The notes beneath the pieces were generated by a model that saw nothing but the letters and a program-made list of their open reading frames with translations, was not told where the DNA came from and ran no database searches. A program made the translations under genes and the position numbers. A DNA stretch of 64,000 bases from Mycobacteroides sp. LB1. GTDB taxonomy: Bacteria; Actinomycetota; Actinomycetes; Mycobacteriales; Mycobacteriaceae. Below are positions 1 through 9,785 of the stretch, one piece after another. Position 1 is the first letter of the stretch. Each line of letters starts with the position of its first letter. The stretch spans positions 124,001-188,000 of the forward strand of contig NZ_JACCFF010000007.1 in the NCBI RefSeq assembly GCF_013449725.1, written 5' to 3'.

Positions 1-2
1 TG

Positions 3-425
3 GCCGAGGGGCTCGCCGACCTCGCGCTTTACGCCGCCGTCGGCGAGGACTGGGGACCGTGGGCTCAGGAGATCTATGCCGACCTGGGGCTGCGCTTCGA
101 TGGTGAGCAGGCTCAGACCATTGGGCGCGCACGGGCCGGGCTGATCAACGTCCGCCAAGACGCCGCCCTGATGCTGCATGACGAGCACCGTGACGTCGAG
201 GACGTCATCGCATTCCTGAAGCGCTGGCTGCTTGTCTCGGATGAGCGCGCCCGGCACATGCTCAAATTCCTGTCCTCGCCGTTGTGGCGGGCGTACATCT
301 CCACCTACGTGGAGGGCTATCAATTGTTGAAGGGATGGCTCGACCGTCGTCCCCCCGAGCAGTCGTTGACGACCCGGTTCGGCAGGCTGCTTGACGAGCC
401 CCTGGTGGCCTCCACCTTGGTATAG
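3..425 (+). CDS. Uncharacterised protein, 3' part only
   Basis: The reading frame is open from the window edge to a TAG at 423-425, so the gene starts upstream and only about 140 C-terminal residues are visible. The visible part is mostly helical-looking, with a WGPW stretch near the beginning and a TYVEGYQLLKGWLD segment near the end. I see no catalytic motif that I can name with confidence. The arrangement faintly recalls C-termini of DUF885-like peptidases, but this is only an impression. It reads in the same direction as glyA, which follows after 15 nt. In Mtb this position is occupied by coaA on the other strand, so the neighbour differs. Confidence 0.6.
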   Translation, partial: AEGLADLALYAAVGEDWGPWAQEIYADLGLRFDGEQAQTIGRARAGLINVRQDAALMLHDEHRDVEDVIAFLKRWLLVSDERARHMLKFLSSPLWRAYISTYVEGYQLLKGWLDRRPPEQSLTTRFGRLLDEPLVASTLV

Positions 426-440
426 CCGCCGACTAGGCTG

Positions 441-1904
441 ATGACCATGACGACATCAGCATCCAGTGATATCGCGCAGGGCGCGCAGTACGCCGAGACC
501 GCCAGCGCCGCGTACCGGTCGGCTCTCGAGGTCATCGAGACCATCGAGCCGCGGATTGCCGATGCGACCCGCAAAGAGCTTGCCGACCAACGCGATTCAC
601 TCAAACTGATTGCCAGCGAGAACTACGCCTCGCCGGCCGTGCTGCTGACCATGGGTACCTGGCTGTCCGACAAGTACGCCGAGGGCACCATCGGCCACCG
701 CTTCTACGCCGGCTGCCAGAACATCGACACCGTCGAGGCATTGGCGGCCGAGCATGCCCGCGAGCTGTTCGGGGCGCCGTACGCCTACGCGCAGCCGCAT
801 TCGGGTATCGACGCCAATCTTGTTGCCTACTGGGCGATCCTCGCGACGCGCGTCGAGGCTCCGGCGCTGGCCGAGAAGGGCGTCCGCAATGTCAACGATC
901 TGTCCGAGACCGACTGGGAGGAGCTGCGCCACCAGTACGGAAACCAGCGGCTCATGGGTATGTCGCTGGACGCGGGCGGTCACCTGACCCACGGCTTCCG
1001 CCCGAACATCTCGGGCAAGATGTTCCAACAGCGCAGCTACGGCACCGACCCGGAGACCGGCTTGCTGGATTACGACGCCCTGGCCGCCGCGGCCCGCGAG
1101 TTCAAGCCGCTGGTCCTCGTGGGTGGCTACTCCGCCTACCCGCGCCGGGTGAACTTCGCCAAGCTGCGTGAGATCGCCGACGAGGTGGGCGCCACCCTGT
1201 TCGTGGACATGGCGCACTTCGCCGGTCTGGTCGCCGGAAAGGTGTTCACCGGCGACGAGAACCCGGTGCCGCACGCCCACATCACCACGACCACCACCCA
1301 CAAATCGCTGCGCGGCCCGCGCGGCGGCCTGGTGCTGGCCACTGCCGAGTACTCCGATGCCGTCGACAAGGGCTGCCCAATGGTGTTGGGCGGACCGCTC
1401 TCGCATGTGATGGCCGCCAAGGCCGTCGCCCTGGCCGAGGCGCGCCTGCCCTCCTTCCAGGTGTATGCGCAGCGCGTCGCCGATAACGCCAAATCGCTCG
1501 CCGAGGGCTTCCTGAAGCGGGGCGCACGCTTGGTCACGGGTGGCACCGACAACCACCTGGTGCTGCTCGATGTGCAGTCCTTCGGACTCACCGGACGGCA
1601 GGCCGAATCGGCGCTGCTGGACGCCGGCGTCGTCACCAACCGGAACTCCATCCCGGCCGATCCCAACGGGGCCTGGTACACCAGCGGTATCCGCTTCGGC
1701 ACCCCGGCGCTCACCAGCCGCGGGTTCGACGGCGACGAGTTCGACAAGGTAGCCGAGCTCGTGGTCGACGTGCTGTCCAACACCACGGCGGATGGGACCT
1801 CCAAGGCCAAGTACGCGCTTGCCGACGGCGTCGCCGATCGAGTGAAGGCCGCATCCGCCGAGCTGCTGGCCGCCAACCCGCTTTACCCGGGCCTCACGCT
1901 CTAG
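441..1904 (+). CDS. glyA: Serine hydroxymethyltransferase, long Chlamydia-type form
   Basis: A cytosolic PLP enzyme interconverting serine plus tetrahydrofolate with glycine plus methylene-THF, feeding one-carbon metabolism. The PLP lysine is K288 in TTTTTHKSLRGPRGG, and GGHLTHG and VDMAHFAGLVAG are intact. At 487 aa it is about 60 residues longer than usual SHMTs such as Mtb GlyA1. The extra sequence includes an N-terminal extension and an insertion at about residues 134-170, between the LVAYWAIL and LDAGGHLTHG segments. Both features match chlamydial GlyA as I remember it. It keeps the Mtb position beside desA2 and phoH2. The ATG at 441 lacks a clear Shine-Dalgarno; ATG 447 is an alternative. 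A strong terminator follows. Confidence 0.93.
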   Translation: MTMTTSASSDIAQGAQYAETASAAYRSALEVIETIEPRIADATRKELADQRDSLKLIASENYASPAVLLTMGTWLSDKYAEGTIGHRFYAGCQNIDTVEALAAEHARELFGAPYAYAQPHSGIDANLVAYWAILATRVEAPALAEKGVRNVNDLSETDWEELRHQYGNQRLMGMSLDAGGHLTHGFRPNISGKMFQQRSYGTDPETGLLDYDALAAAAREFKPLVLVGGYSAYPRRVNFAKLREIADEVGATLFVDMAHFAGLVAGKVFTGDENPVPHAHITTTTTHKSLRGPRGGLVLATAEYSDAVDKGCPMVLGGPLSHVMAAKAVALAEARLPSFQVYAQRVADNAKSLAEGFLKRGARLVTGGTDNHLVLLDVQSFGLTGRQAESALLDAGVVTNRNSIPADPNGAWYTSGIRFGTPALTSRGFDGDEFDKVAELVVDVLSNTTADGTSKAKYALADGVADRVKAASAELLAANPLYPGLTL

Positions 1905-1916
1905 ATTTCTAGAGTC

Positions 1917-1952
1917 AAAAGCCCCCGAAACGCCGCTGTGACGGGGGCTTTT
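1917..1952 (+). terminator. Rho-independent terminator after glyA
   Basis: Perfect 10-bp inverted arms AAAAGCCCCC (1917-1926) and GGGGGCTTTT (1943-1952) enclose a 16-nt loop, with a T-run at the 3' side. It lies 13 nt after the glyA stop and separates glyA from desA2. Confidence 0.88.
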
Positions 1953-2017
1953 GTATGCGCTCATGACTCGTCGCGCGGCGATTTCACATTTTTTCCGAGT
2001 GGAGTTAGTGTTACCGC

Positions 2018-2824
2018 ATGGCACAGAAACCTGTACCCAATGCCTTGACTCTTGAGCTGACGGATGTCGTCGCCGAGAACATCGACCGGCATCGCGATAC
2101 CGCGGAGCTTTGGTACGCCCATGAGCACGTGCCCTTCGACGAGGGCGAGAACTTCGCCTTCCTGGGTGGACGCGACTGGGAGCCGTCCGACGTCAAGCTG
2201 CCCAAGGCCATCGTCGACGCGATCCAGATCCTGCTGATCACCAAGGACAACCTTGCGGGTTACCACCGTGAGATGGTCGAGCACTTCAGCCTCGAGGTCA
2301 TCCCGTGGGCCGATTTCATCGGGCGCTGGACTGCCGAGGAGAACCTGCACGCTATCGCCCTGCGTGAGTACCTGGTGGTGACCCGCAACGCTGACCCCAG
2401 CGGCGATGAGGACACCCGGCTGGCCCATGTGATGAAGGGCTACCGCGCCGACTCGTACACCCAGATCGAGACGCTGGTGTTCAACGCGTTCTTCGAGCAG
2501 ATGCACGCGGTATACGTGCAGAACCTCGCTGCGCAGACCGACGACGATGTACTCAAGGGCCTGCTCGCCAACATCGAGAAGGACGAGCGTCGGCATGAGC
2601 AGATGTACAGCAATATCGTTCTCGAATGCCTGCGGTTGCACCCTGAGGACACCATCGCCGCCATTAAGGCCCGGGCCGCGGAACTGAAGGTCATCGGCGC
2701 CGATATCGACGGCTACGAGGACAAGGTCGCCGCGGTCGCTGAGGCCGGAATCATCGATGAGGGCACCGTGCAGGACGTGGTCCGCGAGCTCACCGACAAG
2801 TGGGGCGTGACCGAGCGGCTCTGA
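2018..2824 (+). CDS. desA2: Acyl-ACP desaturase DesA2
   Basis: Soluble diiron fatty-acyl-ACP desaturase family, 268 aa, close to the 275 aa of Mtb DesA2. The two conserved diiron half-sites are visible: EENLH at residues 107-111 and DERRHE at 189-194. The family inserts double bonds into ACP-bound acyl chains, in mycobacteria probably as part of mycolic acid precursor synthesis. DesA2 itself is atypical and its exact substrate is less certain. It follows the glyA terminator with 65 nt of upstream sequence and precedes the phoH2 leader, the same order as Rv1093-Rv1095. The start ATG 2018 is the first in frame and begins a family-typical N-terminus. Confidence 0.92.
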   Translation: MAQKPVPNALTLELTDVVAENIDRHRDTAELWYAHEHVPFDEGENFAFLGGRDWEPSDVKLPKAIVDAIQILLITKDNLAGYHREMVEHFSLEVIPWADFIGRWTAEENLHAIALREYLVVTRNADPSGDEDTRLAHVMKGYRADSYTQIETLVFNAFFEQMHAVYVQNLAAQTDDDVLKGLLANIEKDERRHEQMYSNIVLECLRLHPEDTIAAIKARAAELKVIGADIDGYEDKVAAVAEAGIIDEGTVQDVVRELTDKWGVTERL

Positions 2825-2965
2825 GCCGCCGCCGCACGCTTGTAACCGGCGTTAACCCGGTGTTAGTCAACACGCTTGGTTTCATGCGCGGCATCCGCGT
2901 GTAGGTACGAGTAGCGTCAAAACCGATGGCTAGCGACATGCTTTGCTATCCGGGAGGTACTGATC

Positions 2966-3123
2966 GTGGCGAAAGCGACAGGACCGGCCCCGGTCCTGAT
3001 GTGGACGGTCTCATGACGGTCCACACACGGTACCGACCGCGTCCACGACAGATCGTGTGTGGTGCCGCACCGATGTCAGGAGCGTTCGGTGACTGCTTCA
3101 AAGACCGCTGGGACAACCTCTGA
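2966..3123 (+). other. Candidate phoAT region: two overlapping mini-ORFs before phoH2
   Basis: GTG 2966 has a good Shine-Dalgarno (GGGAGG, 2952-2957) and opens a 16-codon frame beginning VAKATGPAPVLMW that stops at 3014-3016. ATG 3013 overlaps that stop (ATGA) and opens a second frame to 3121-3123, overlapping the phoH2 start by 35 nt. A palindrome GGACCGGCCCCGGTCC (2981-2996) lies in the first ORF. Mycobacterial phoH2 is known to be preceded by an overlapping antitoxin gene, phoAT. Either mini-ORF, or both joined by a frameshift, could be that gene here. No homology check was possible. Confidence 0.4.
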
Positions 3124-4447
3124 TGACCTTCGCGCGAGCGGCTCATCAATCCGTACCTATGTGCTCGACACCTCGGTGTTGTTGTCTGATCCTTGGGCCA
3201 CAAACCGATTCGCCGAACATGAGGTAGTGATCCCGCTGGTGGTGATCAGCGAGCTGGAAGGCAAGCGCCATCATCATGAGCTGGGTTGGTTCGCCCGCAC
3301 TGCGTTGCGGATGCTCGACGATCTGCGGTTGGAGTACGGCCGCCTTGATCAGTCCATTCCTGTTGGGACCCAAGGTGGTTCGCTGCATGTCGAGCTGAAT
3401 CACACCGATCCTTCGGTACTGCCCGTGGGCTTCCGCACCGACTCCAACGACTCGCGGATCCTGGCGTGCGCGCTCAACCTCGCCGCCGAAGGCAAGCTGG
3501 TTACGTTGGTGAGCAAGGATATTCCGCTCCGCGTCAAGGCTGGTGCGGTGGGCTTGGCGGCCGATGAATACCGGGCTCAGGATGTGGTGAACTCTGGCTG
3601 GACGGGTATGGCGGAGTTGGACACCGCCCCCGACGTCATCGACTCACTCTTCGAAGCCGGTGAGGTGGATCTCGAGTCGGCTCGGGACCTACCGTGCCAC
3701 ACCGGAATTCGGCTCCTCGGTGGCACCTCCAGCGCGCTCGGGCGGGTCAATTCCGAGAAGCGTGTTCAGCTGGTTCGCGGTGACCGCGAGGTCTTCGGGT
3801 TGCGCGGCCGTTCTGCCGAACAGCGTGTGGCACTGGACATCTTGCTTGACGAGTCGGTGGGCATCGTGTCCCTGGGCGGTAAGGCAGGCACCGGTAAGTC
3901 GGCGCTGGCGCTGTGCGCCGGACTCGAAGCGGTGCTGGAGCGGCGCAGTCACCGCAAGGTAGTGGTGTTTCGACCGCTGTACGCAGTCGGCGGTCAGGAA
4001 CTGGGTTACCTGCCGGGCAGCGAGAGCGAGAAGATGGGTCCGTGGGGGCAGGCCGTTTTCGACACCCTCGAAGGTCTGGCGTCACCGGCTGTCATTGAAG
4101 AGGTGCTGGCACGCGGCATGCTTGAGGTGCTCCCGCTCACGCATATTCGCGGACGGTCCCTGCACGACTCCTTTGTGATCGTCGACGAGGCGCAGTCCCT
4201 GGAGCGCAACGTGCTCCTGACAGTGCTGTCACGGTTGGGCACGGGCTCGCGGGTGGTGCTCACTCACGATGTCGCCCAGCGCGACAACCTGCGTGTCGGT
4301 CGTCACGACGGTGTCGCCGCCGTGATCGAGAAGCTCAAGGGGCATCCGCTGTTCGCACACGTCACACTGGTTCGCAGTGAGCGTTCGGCCATCGCCGCGC
4401 TGGTCACCGAGATGTTGGAGGAGTTCGGGCCCGGGCACTCTGCGTAG
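3089..4447 (+). CDS. phoH2: PhoH2: PIN-domain RNase fused to PhoH helicase
   Basis: A fused protein with an N-terminal PIN ribonuclease domain (TYVLDTSVLLSDPWA with acidic metal ligands) and a C-terminal PhoH ATPase with Walker A GGKAGTGKSALAL and Walker B FVIVDEAQ. Mycobacterial PhoH2 is described as an RNA helicase and RNase that forms a toxin-antitoxin-like pair with a small upstream protein, PhoAT. GTG 3089 is preferred because AGGAG (3078-3082) lies 6 nt upstream. An upstream GTG at 3059 would extend the protein but has no matching site. At 452 aa it is slightly longer than my recollection of Rv1095, the difference lying in the Ser/Thr-rich N-terminus. Confidence 0.92.
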   Translation: MTASKTAGTTSDDLRASGSSIRTYVLDTSVLLSDPWATNRFAEHEVVIPLVVISELEGKRHHHELGWFARTALRMLDDLRLEYGRLDQSIPVGTQGGSLHVELNHTDPSVLPVGFRTDSNDSRILACALNLAAEGKLVTLVSKDIPLRVKAGAVGLAADEYRAQDVVNSGWTGMAELDTAPDVIDSLFEAGEVDLESARDLPCHTGIRLLGGTSSALGRVNSEKRVQLVRGDREVFGLRGRSAEQRVALDILLDESVGIVSLGGKAGTGKSALALCAGLEAVLERRSHRKVVVFRPLYAVGGQELGYLPGSESEKMGPWGQAVFDTLEGLASPAVIEEVLARGMLEVLPLTHIRGRSLHDSFVIVDEAQSLERNVLLTVLSRLGTGSRVVLTHDVAQRDNLRVGRHDGVAAVIEKLKGHPLFAHVTLVRSERSAIAALVTEMLEEFGPGHSA

Positions 4448-4480
4448 TGCCGGTATGAACCGGCTACTAAGCTGTTAGGT

Positions 4481-5347
4481 GTGCTAACCAAGCGTGACGT
4501 CTTTCGTTGGACGATGGTCGCGGCCGCGGTAGGAAGTCTGATTGCGGCCGCGATCGTCGTCACGGACAAGCAGCGCGCCCTCGCCGAGCCGGTGGACTGC
4601 CAACGCGAGAAGTGTGTTGCGCTGACATTCGACGACGGGCCGAGCCCGTTCACCGATCGGCTGCTGGACATACTGCGGGCCAACGGAGCGCACTCGACCT
4701 TCTTCGAGATCGGTAATAAGGTCCAGCGCGATCCGGCGGGTGCCAAGCGCGTGGTGGATGCCGGGATGGAATTGGGCAGTCACACTTGGGAGCACCCCAA
4801 CATGACGACCATCCCGCCGGAAGCCATCGCAACCCAGCTGAGCAAGGCCAGCGATGCTATCGAAGCGGCAACCGGCCAGCGCCCGAAGCTGTTCCGCACG
4901 GCCGGTGGCCTGATCAACGACCAGGTACTGGCCGAAGCCAAGAAGCAGGGCTTGGCCGATATCAACTGGGACGTCATCCCGTTCGACTGGGCCAACGACT
5001 CGAACACCGATGCCACCCGGGCCATCCTGATGTCGCAGATCAAGCCGGGGTCGGTGGTGCTGTTCCACGACACCTACTCCAGCACAGTGGATCTGGTCGA
5101 GCAGTTTCTGCCCGTGCTCAAGGCAAACGGCTACCATGCGGTCACCGTCACTCAGCTACTCGGCCCACGCGAGCCCGGCAGCAGCTATGGCAGCCGGGAC
5201 AACGGCCCGCCGGAGAACCTCTTGAAAGACATTCCGGCATCCGAGATTCCGCCGCTGCCCAATACTCCGTCGCCGCTGCCGATGACCAACATTCCGATCA
5301 CCGACCTGCCCAATCAGGGTGCGGGCGGACCGGCCGTCGGGCAGTAG
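4481..5347 (+). CDS. Secreted polysaccharide deacetylase (Rv1096-like)
   Basis: NodB-type carbohydrate esterase family 4 protein, 288 aa. An N-terminal hydrophobic segment (about residues 10-27) suggests export or anchoring. Metal-site motifs are TFDDGP (49-54) and SHTWEH with H101 and H105; a degenerate RTAGG corresponds to the usual RPPxG motif. The Mtb homologue Rv1096 is reported to deacetylate peptidoglycan, so cell-wall modification is the likely role. The C-terminal tail is Pro-rich and low in complexity. The GTG start at 4481 is the first plausible codon after phoH2, with a weak TTAGG-like ribosome site. It converges on the next gene with only 2 nt between stops. Confidence 0.88.
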   Translation: MLTKRDVFRWTMVAAAVGSLIAAAIVVTDKQRALAEPVDCQREKCVALTFDDGPSPFTDRLLDILRANGAHSTFFEIGNKVQRDPAGAKRVVDAGMELGSHTWEHPNMTTIPPEAIATQLSKASDAIEAATGQRPKLFRTAGGLINDQVLAEAKKQGLADINWDVIPFDWANDSNTDATRAILMSQIKPGSVVLFHDTYSSTVDLVEQFLPVLKANGYHAVTVTQLLGPREPGSSYGSRDNGPPENLLKDIPASEIPPLPNTPSPLPMTNIPITDLPNQGAGGPAVGQ

Positions 5348-5728
5348 CGCTAGGCCTCTTCGGCGGCGGCGAACCAGAGCGCCAGCGCCAGCAGTACCGC
5401 CGTCACCAACAGGCCGAGGCCTTCGAGCAATCCCAAGGTCTGGCCCTGGTGGTGGTTGGTGTCCACCAGGTGACTCACGGTGTGCAGCACCCAATGTCCG
5501 GTCGCAATGGCCAGTGTCGGCACCCGCCACGACGGCCACTTCACCGCGGCCAGCAGTGCCAGCCCCAGTGGAAGGGCGAATGACCCTAAATCAAAGAGAT
5601 AGTGGTCATTTCGCACACCGAATGCGCCCAGAGTGTCGAAGAACGACTCTGGAGCCACGATCGTCCAAGCCCCCGTCACCGCCTGATAGATACCGGCGGC
5701 GACGAGAGCGAAACTGACGAACCGAGTC

Positions 5729-7123
<1,395 letters not shown>

Positions 7124-7153
7124 GGATACCTTCCGTCGTCGATGAGGGAGTGA

Positions 7154-8200
7154 TCAGGGGAGGGGGTGGGTGGCGTCGTCGTCGCCGGTGAAGTCGACCG
7201 CGGAGTACTCGCGGAGCTTGGTGAGGCGGTGGTACGCGTCGATCATCCGGACGGTGCCGGACTTGGAGCGCATCACGATCGACTGCGTCGTGCAGCCGCC
7301 GCCGAAGTACCGGACCCCCTGCAGCAGATCGCCGTCGGTGACGCCGGTCGCGCAGAAGAAGACGTTCTCGCCGGACACCAGATCCTCGGTGGTGAGAATC
7401 TGGTCCAAGTCGTAGCCGGCGTCGATGGCCTTCTGGCGTTCCTCGTCATCGCGCGGTGCGAGCTTGCCGTGGATGGCGCCGCCCATGCAGCGCATGGCGG
7501 CCGCGGCGATGATGCCCTCGGGGGTGCCGCCGATACCGAGCAGCATGTCGGTACCCGAGTTGGGGCGGGCCGTCGAGATGGCACCCGCCACGTCACCGTC
7601 GGAAATGAGGCGGATGCGGGCGCCGGTATCGCGGACGTTCTGGATCAGCTCGCCGTGACGGGGCCGGTCCAGGATGCAGACGGTGATATCGGAGACCGAA
7701 CAGTTGCGCACCTTGGCGACGCGCTTGATGTTTTCGGAGACGGGGGCCGTGATGTCAATGACATCGGCGGCGTCGGGGCCGACGGCGATCTTCTCCATGT
7801 AGAAGACGGCCGAAGGGTCGAACATGGTGCCGCGCTCGGAGACCGCCAACACGGAAATGGCGTTGGGCATGCCCTTGCTCATCAGGGTGGTGCCGTCCAC
7901 TGGATCCACCGCGAAATCGCAGTCCGGGCCGTCGCCGTTGCCGACATCTTCGCCGTTGTAGAGCATCGGGGCGTTGTCCTTCTCGCCCTCGCCGATGACG
8001 ACCACACCGCGCATGGAAACTGAGTTGACCAGCTCGCGCATGGCGTCGACGGCAGCACCGTCGCCCTTTTCCTTCTCGCCGCGGCCGACCCACCGGCCCG
8101 CGGCCATAGCACCCGCCTCAGTCACTCTGACCAGTTCTAATGCCAGGTTGCGGTCCGGGGCTTCTCTGCGCGACGGGCTCATGGGTTGTGATTGTTTCAT
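7154..8200 (-). CDS. glpX: Class II fructose-1,6-bisphosphatase GlpX
   Basis: Gluconeogenic phosphatase converting fructose-1,6-bisphosphate to fructose-6-phosphate; GlpX is the main FBPase of mycobacteria. The metal and substrate motifs VVIGEGEKD, DFAVDPVDGTTLMSKG and GIGGTPEGIIAAAA are intact. The open frame extends to 8236, but that would overlap the divergent DUF4245 gene by 22 nt. The family core begins with PSRREAPDRN, so ATG 8200 (GCAGG upstream) or ATG 8182 are better starts. I chose 8200, giving 348 aa. The gene is divergent from the next one with about 14 nt between starts, so promoters overlap. Confidence 0.94.
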   Translation of the reverse strand: MKQSQPMSPSRREAPDRNLALELVRVTEAGAMAAGRWVGRGEKEKGDGAAVDAMRELVNSVSMRGVVVIGEGEKDNAPMLYNGEDVGNGDGPDCDFAVDPVDGTTLMSKGMPNAISVLAVSERGTMFDPSAVFYMEKIAVGPDAADVIDITAPVSENIKRVAKVRNCSVSDITVCILDRPRHGELIQNVRDTGARIRLISDGDVAGAISTARPNSGTDMLLGIGGTPEGIIAAAAMRCMGGAIHGKLAPRDDEERQKAIDAGYDLDQILTTEDLVSGENVFFCATGVTDGDLLQGVRYFGGGCTTQSIVMRSKSGTVRMIDAYHRLTKLREYSAVDFTGDDDATHPLP

Positions 8201-8214
8201 GCGCGCCTGCGAGT

Positions 8215-8841
8215 ATGGGAGGCGTGGCAGATGCATCCCCGCCGGAGGGACCCGAGGACCGGATCGCGGTCCCGGCTCCCAGGCCGGCCAAGCCGCGCCT
8301 GTTCCAGGACGGCCGCGACATGTTCTGGTCGATGGCCCCGCTGGTGGTCGCGTGCATCCTGCTGGCCGGAATGCTTGGTATGTGCTCCTTCACTCCGAGT
8401 GGGCCGACGGTGGGCAAGCCGCCCGCCTATGACGCGCACGCCGCGTTGCAGGCCGATGCCCGGCAGTTCCCGTTCCCGGTTCGGGAGCCGTCGCTGCCAG
8501 AGGGATGGCAGGCGAATTCCGGTGGTCGGGACAGCATCGACGGAATGCCTCTGTCCAAGGTGGGGTATCTGAGCCCGTCGGGCGCGTACATGGCGGTGGT
8601 GCAAAGCGGAGCGGCCGAAGAGAAGGTCGTCCCGAAGCTCGACAGTTCACTTGTCCCGCGCGGACCCGAAGAGGTCGATGGTGTGCACTGGGTTGCCTAC
8701 GAGGGCGGTGAGGGTGTCGAGCCGGTCTGGGTGACGCGGTTGGACAACACGGTGACCGTCGCCGTCACCGGGGCCGGTAACACTGAGGCCTTCCAGACCG
8801 TCGCCCGCGCGGTACAGACGGCCAAACCACTGCCGCGCTGA
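8215..8841 (+). CDS. DUF4245 membrane-anchored protein (Rv1100-like)
   Basis: 208 aa from ATG 8215, with a cytoplasmic Pro-rich head, one transmembrane helix (MAPLVVACILLAGMLGMCSF) and an extracytoplasmic domain. The length and the LPEGWQANSG motif fit the actinobacterial DUF4245 family, whose function is unknown. It holds the Rv1100 position, divergent from glpX. Its TGA stop (8839-8841) overlaps the first two bases of the 55-bp palindromic repeat copy A, so the repeat sits exactly at the end of this gene. No strong ribosome site precedes the start. The frame is open further upstream to 8140, but that part lies in glpX. Confidence 0.82.
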   Translation: MGGVADASPPEGPEDRIAVPAPRPAKPRLFQDGRDMFWSMAPLVVACILLAGMLGMCSFTPSGPTVGKPPAYDAHAALQADARQFPFPVREPSLPEGWQANSGGRDSIDGMPLSKVGYLSPSGAYMAVVQSGAAEEKVVPKLDSSLVPRGPEEVDGVHWVAYEGGEGVEPVWVTRLDNTVTVAVTGAGNTEAFQTVARAVQTAKPLPR

Positions 8842-8894
8842 GATGACATCTACGCGGGTCGTTTCTCGACAATCGCCCGCGTGATTGTCATCTC
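8840..8894. repeat. 55-bp palindromic repeat, copy A
   Basis: Begins GAGATGACATCTACGCGGG and ends CGTGATTGTCATCTC. The two halves are near-perfect inverted repeats of about 22 nt around a short loop, with perfect 9-bp outer arms GAGATGACA and TGTCATCTC. It agrees with copy B at 45 of 55 positions and with copy C at 40 of 55. Read on the minus strand it encodes the last 14 residues and stop of the adjacent DUF559 protein. Confidence 0.92.
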
Positions 8895-9779
8895 GCCACG
8901 CCAGCCAGCCGCAGTCAGTGCCTCCGCGACTCTGCTCACGACCGTGGCTCGCCGGTTGCGCAGCATGTCACTGCTCACTCGAATGATCCGCCAGCCCAGT
9001 TCTTCCAGCTCGGCGAGTCGGTCGATGTCCTTGGTGCGCTGCGCCGGGTCGGTCCAATGTTGAGCACCGTCGAACTCGACGCCGACTTTCCATTCCTCCC
9101 AGCCCATGTCGATGCGTGCGAATATCCAGCCGAACTCGTCGATTACCCGAATCTGAGTCTGCGGCTTGGGCAATCCGCCACGGATCAGTTCGAGCCGGGT
9201 GCGCGTTTCTTGCGGCGACTCAGCTCCGCCGTCGATGAGCGGAAGGAGTTCACGTAGCTGCATGATGCCGCGCGCACCGTTGTGATGATCGATCAATGTC
9301 TGTACGTCGTCGGCGTTGAGCCCGGTCGCGCGTGAAAGCGAGTCGAGGTGAATAAGCGCCTCGGTGAACGGCATTCGCCGTCCGATGTCGAATGCTGTTC
9401 GTGCCGCCGTCGTCAGTGGAACGCCGTCGCGGATTGTACGTTCGTGGGGCGATAATTGGTCACGGTGCACCGTGATTCCGCGGGGAGCGTGCCGACGAGC
9501 GACGATCAATTCCGCTGGGGTGTTTGGGGTTATCCATTTCGAACCCATGAGGGCAGACGCTGACAAGCCGGCGATGACCGCAGTTCTTTTCGACCAGAGC
9601 CACGCCGCGATTGCGCGATCGGCGGCGGTAGGTTCGGCGCCGTTCGGGACGTACACGTCGGGATAAACACGTGTATGGCGGGCGCTCAATTTCCATCGGC
9701 TGAGGTCGCCTGTGCCAAGCAGTTCGGTGCCGATGAATGGATCCCCCATGAGCGCGAGACTGGCATAGCCCACTGACAC
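8850..9779 (-). CDS. DUF559-type nuclease-like protein flanked by palindromic repeats
   Basis: 309 aa. The C-terminal third carries the DUF559/Vsr-like pattern KVGVEFDGAQHWTDPAQRTKDIDRLAELEELGWRII in shortened form: VEFDG with acidic residues, a histidine after it, then the D..R...LEELGWR helix. This fold is related to very-short-patch repair and restriction endonucleases. The N-terminal half looks like the AbiEi-like region often joined to such domains in mycobacteria. GTG 9779 or ATG 9749 could be the start. Copy A of the repeat encodes its last residues, and copy B ends 7 nt upstream of the GTG, so the whole gene is bracketed. In Mtb this interval holds Rv1101c and the MazEF3 toxin-antitoxin pair instead. 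Confidence 0.8.
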   Translation of the reverse strand: MSVGYASLALMGDPFIGTELLGTGDLSRWKLSARHTRVYPDVYVPNGAEPTAADRAIAAWLWSKRTAVIAGLSASALMGSKWITPNTPAELIVARRHAPRGITVHRDQLSPHERTIRDGVPLTTAARTAFDIGRRMPFTEALIHLDSLSRATGLNADDVQTLIDHHNGARGIMQLRELLPLIDGGAESPQETRTRLELIRGGLPKPQTQIRVIDEFGWIFARIDMGWEEWKVGVEFDGAQHWTDPAQRTKDIDRLAELEELGWRIIRVSSDMLRNRRATVVSRVAEALTAAGWRGEMTITRAIVEKRPA

Positions 9780-9785
9780 GCCACC

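Noticed and set aside
597..2024. 475-codon open frame antisense to glyA
   Set aside because: Long antisense frames are common shadows of high-GC genes; the SHMT frame explains the sequence fully.
2845..2872. Short GTGTT-agtc-AACAC hairpin after desA2
   Set aside because: Five base pairs and no T-tract; too weak to call a terminator.
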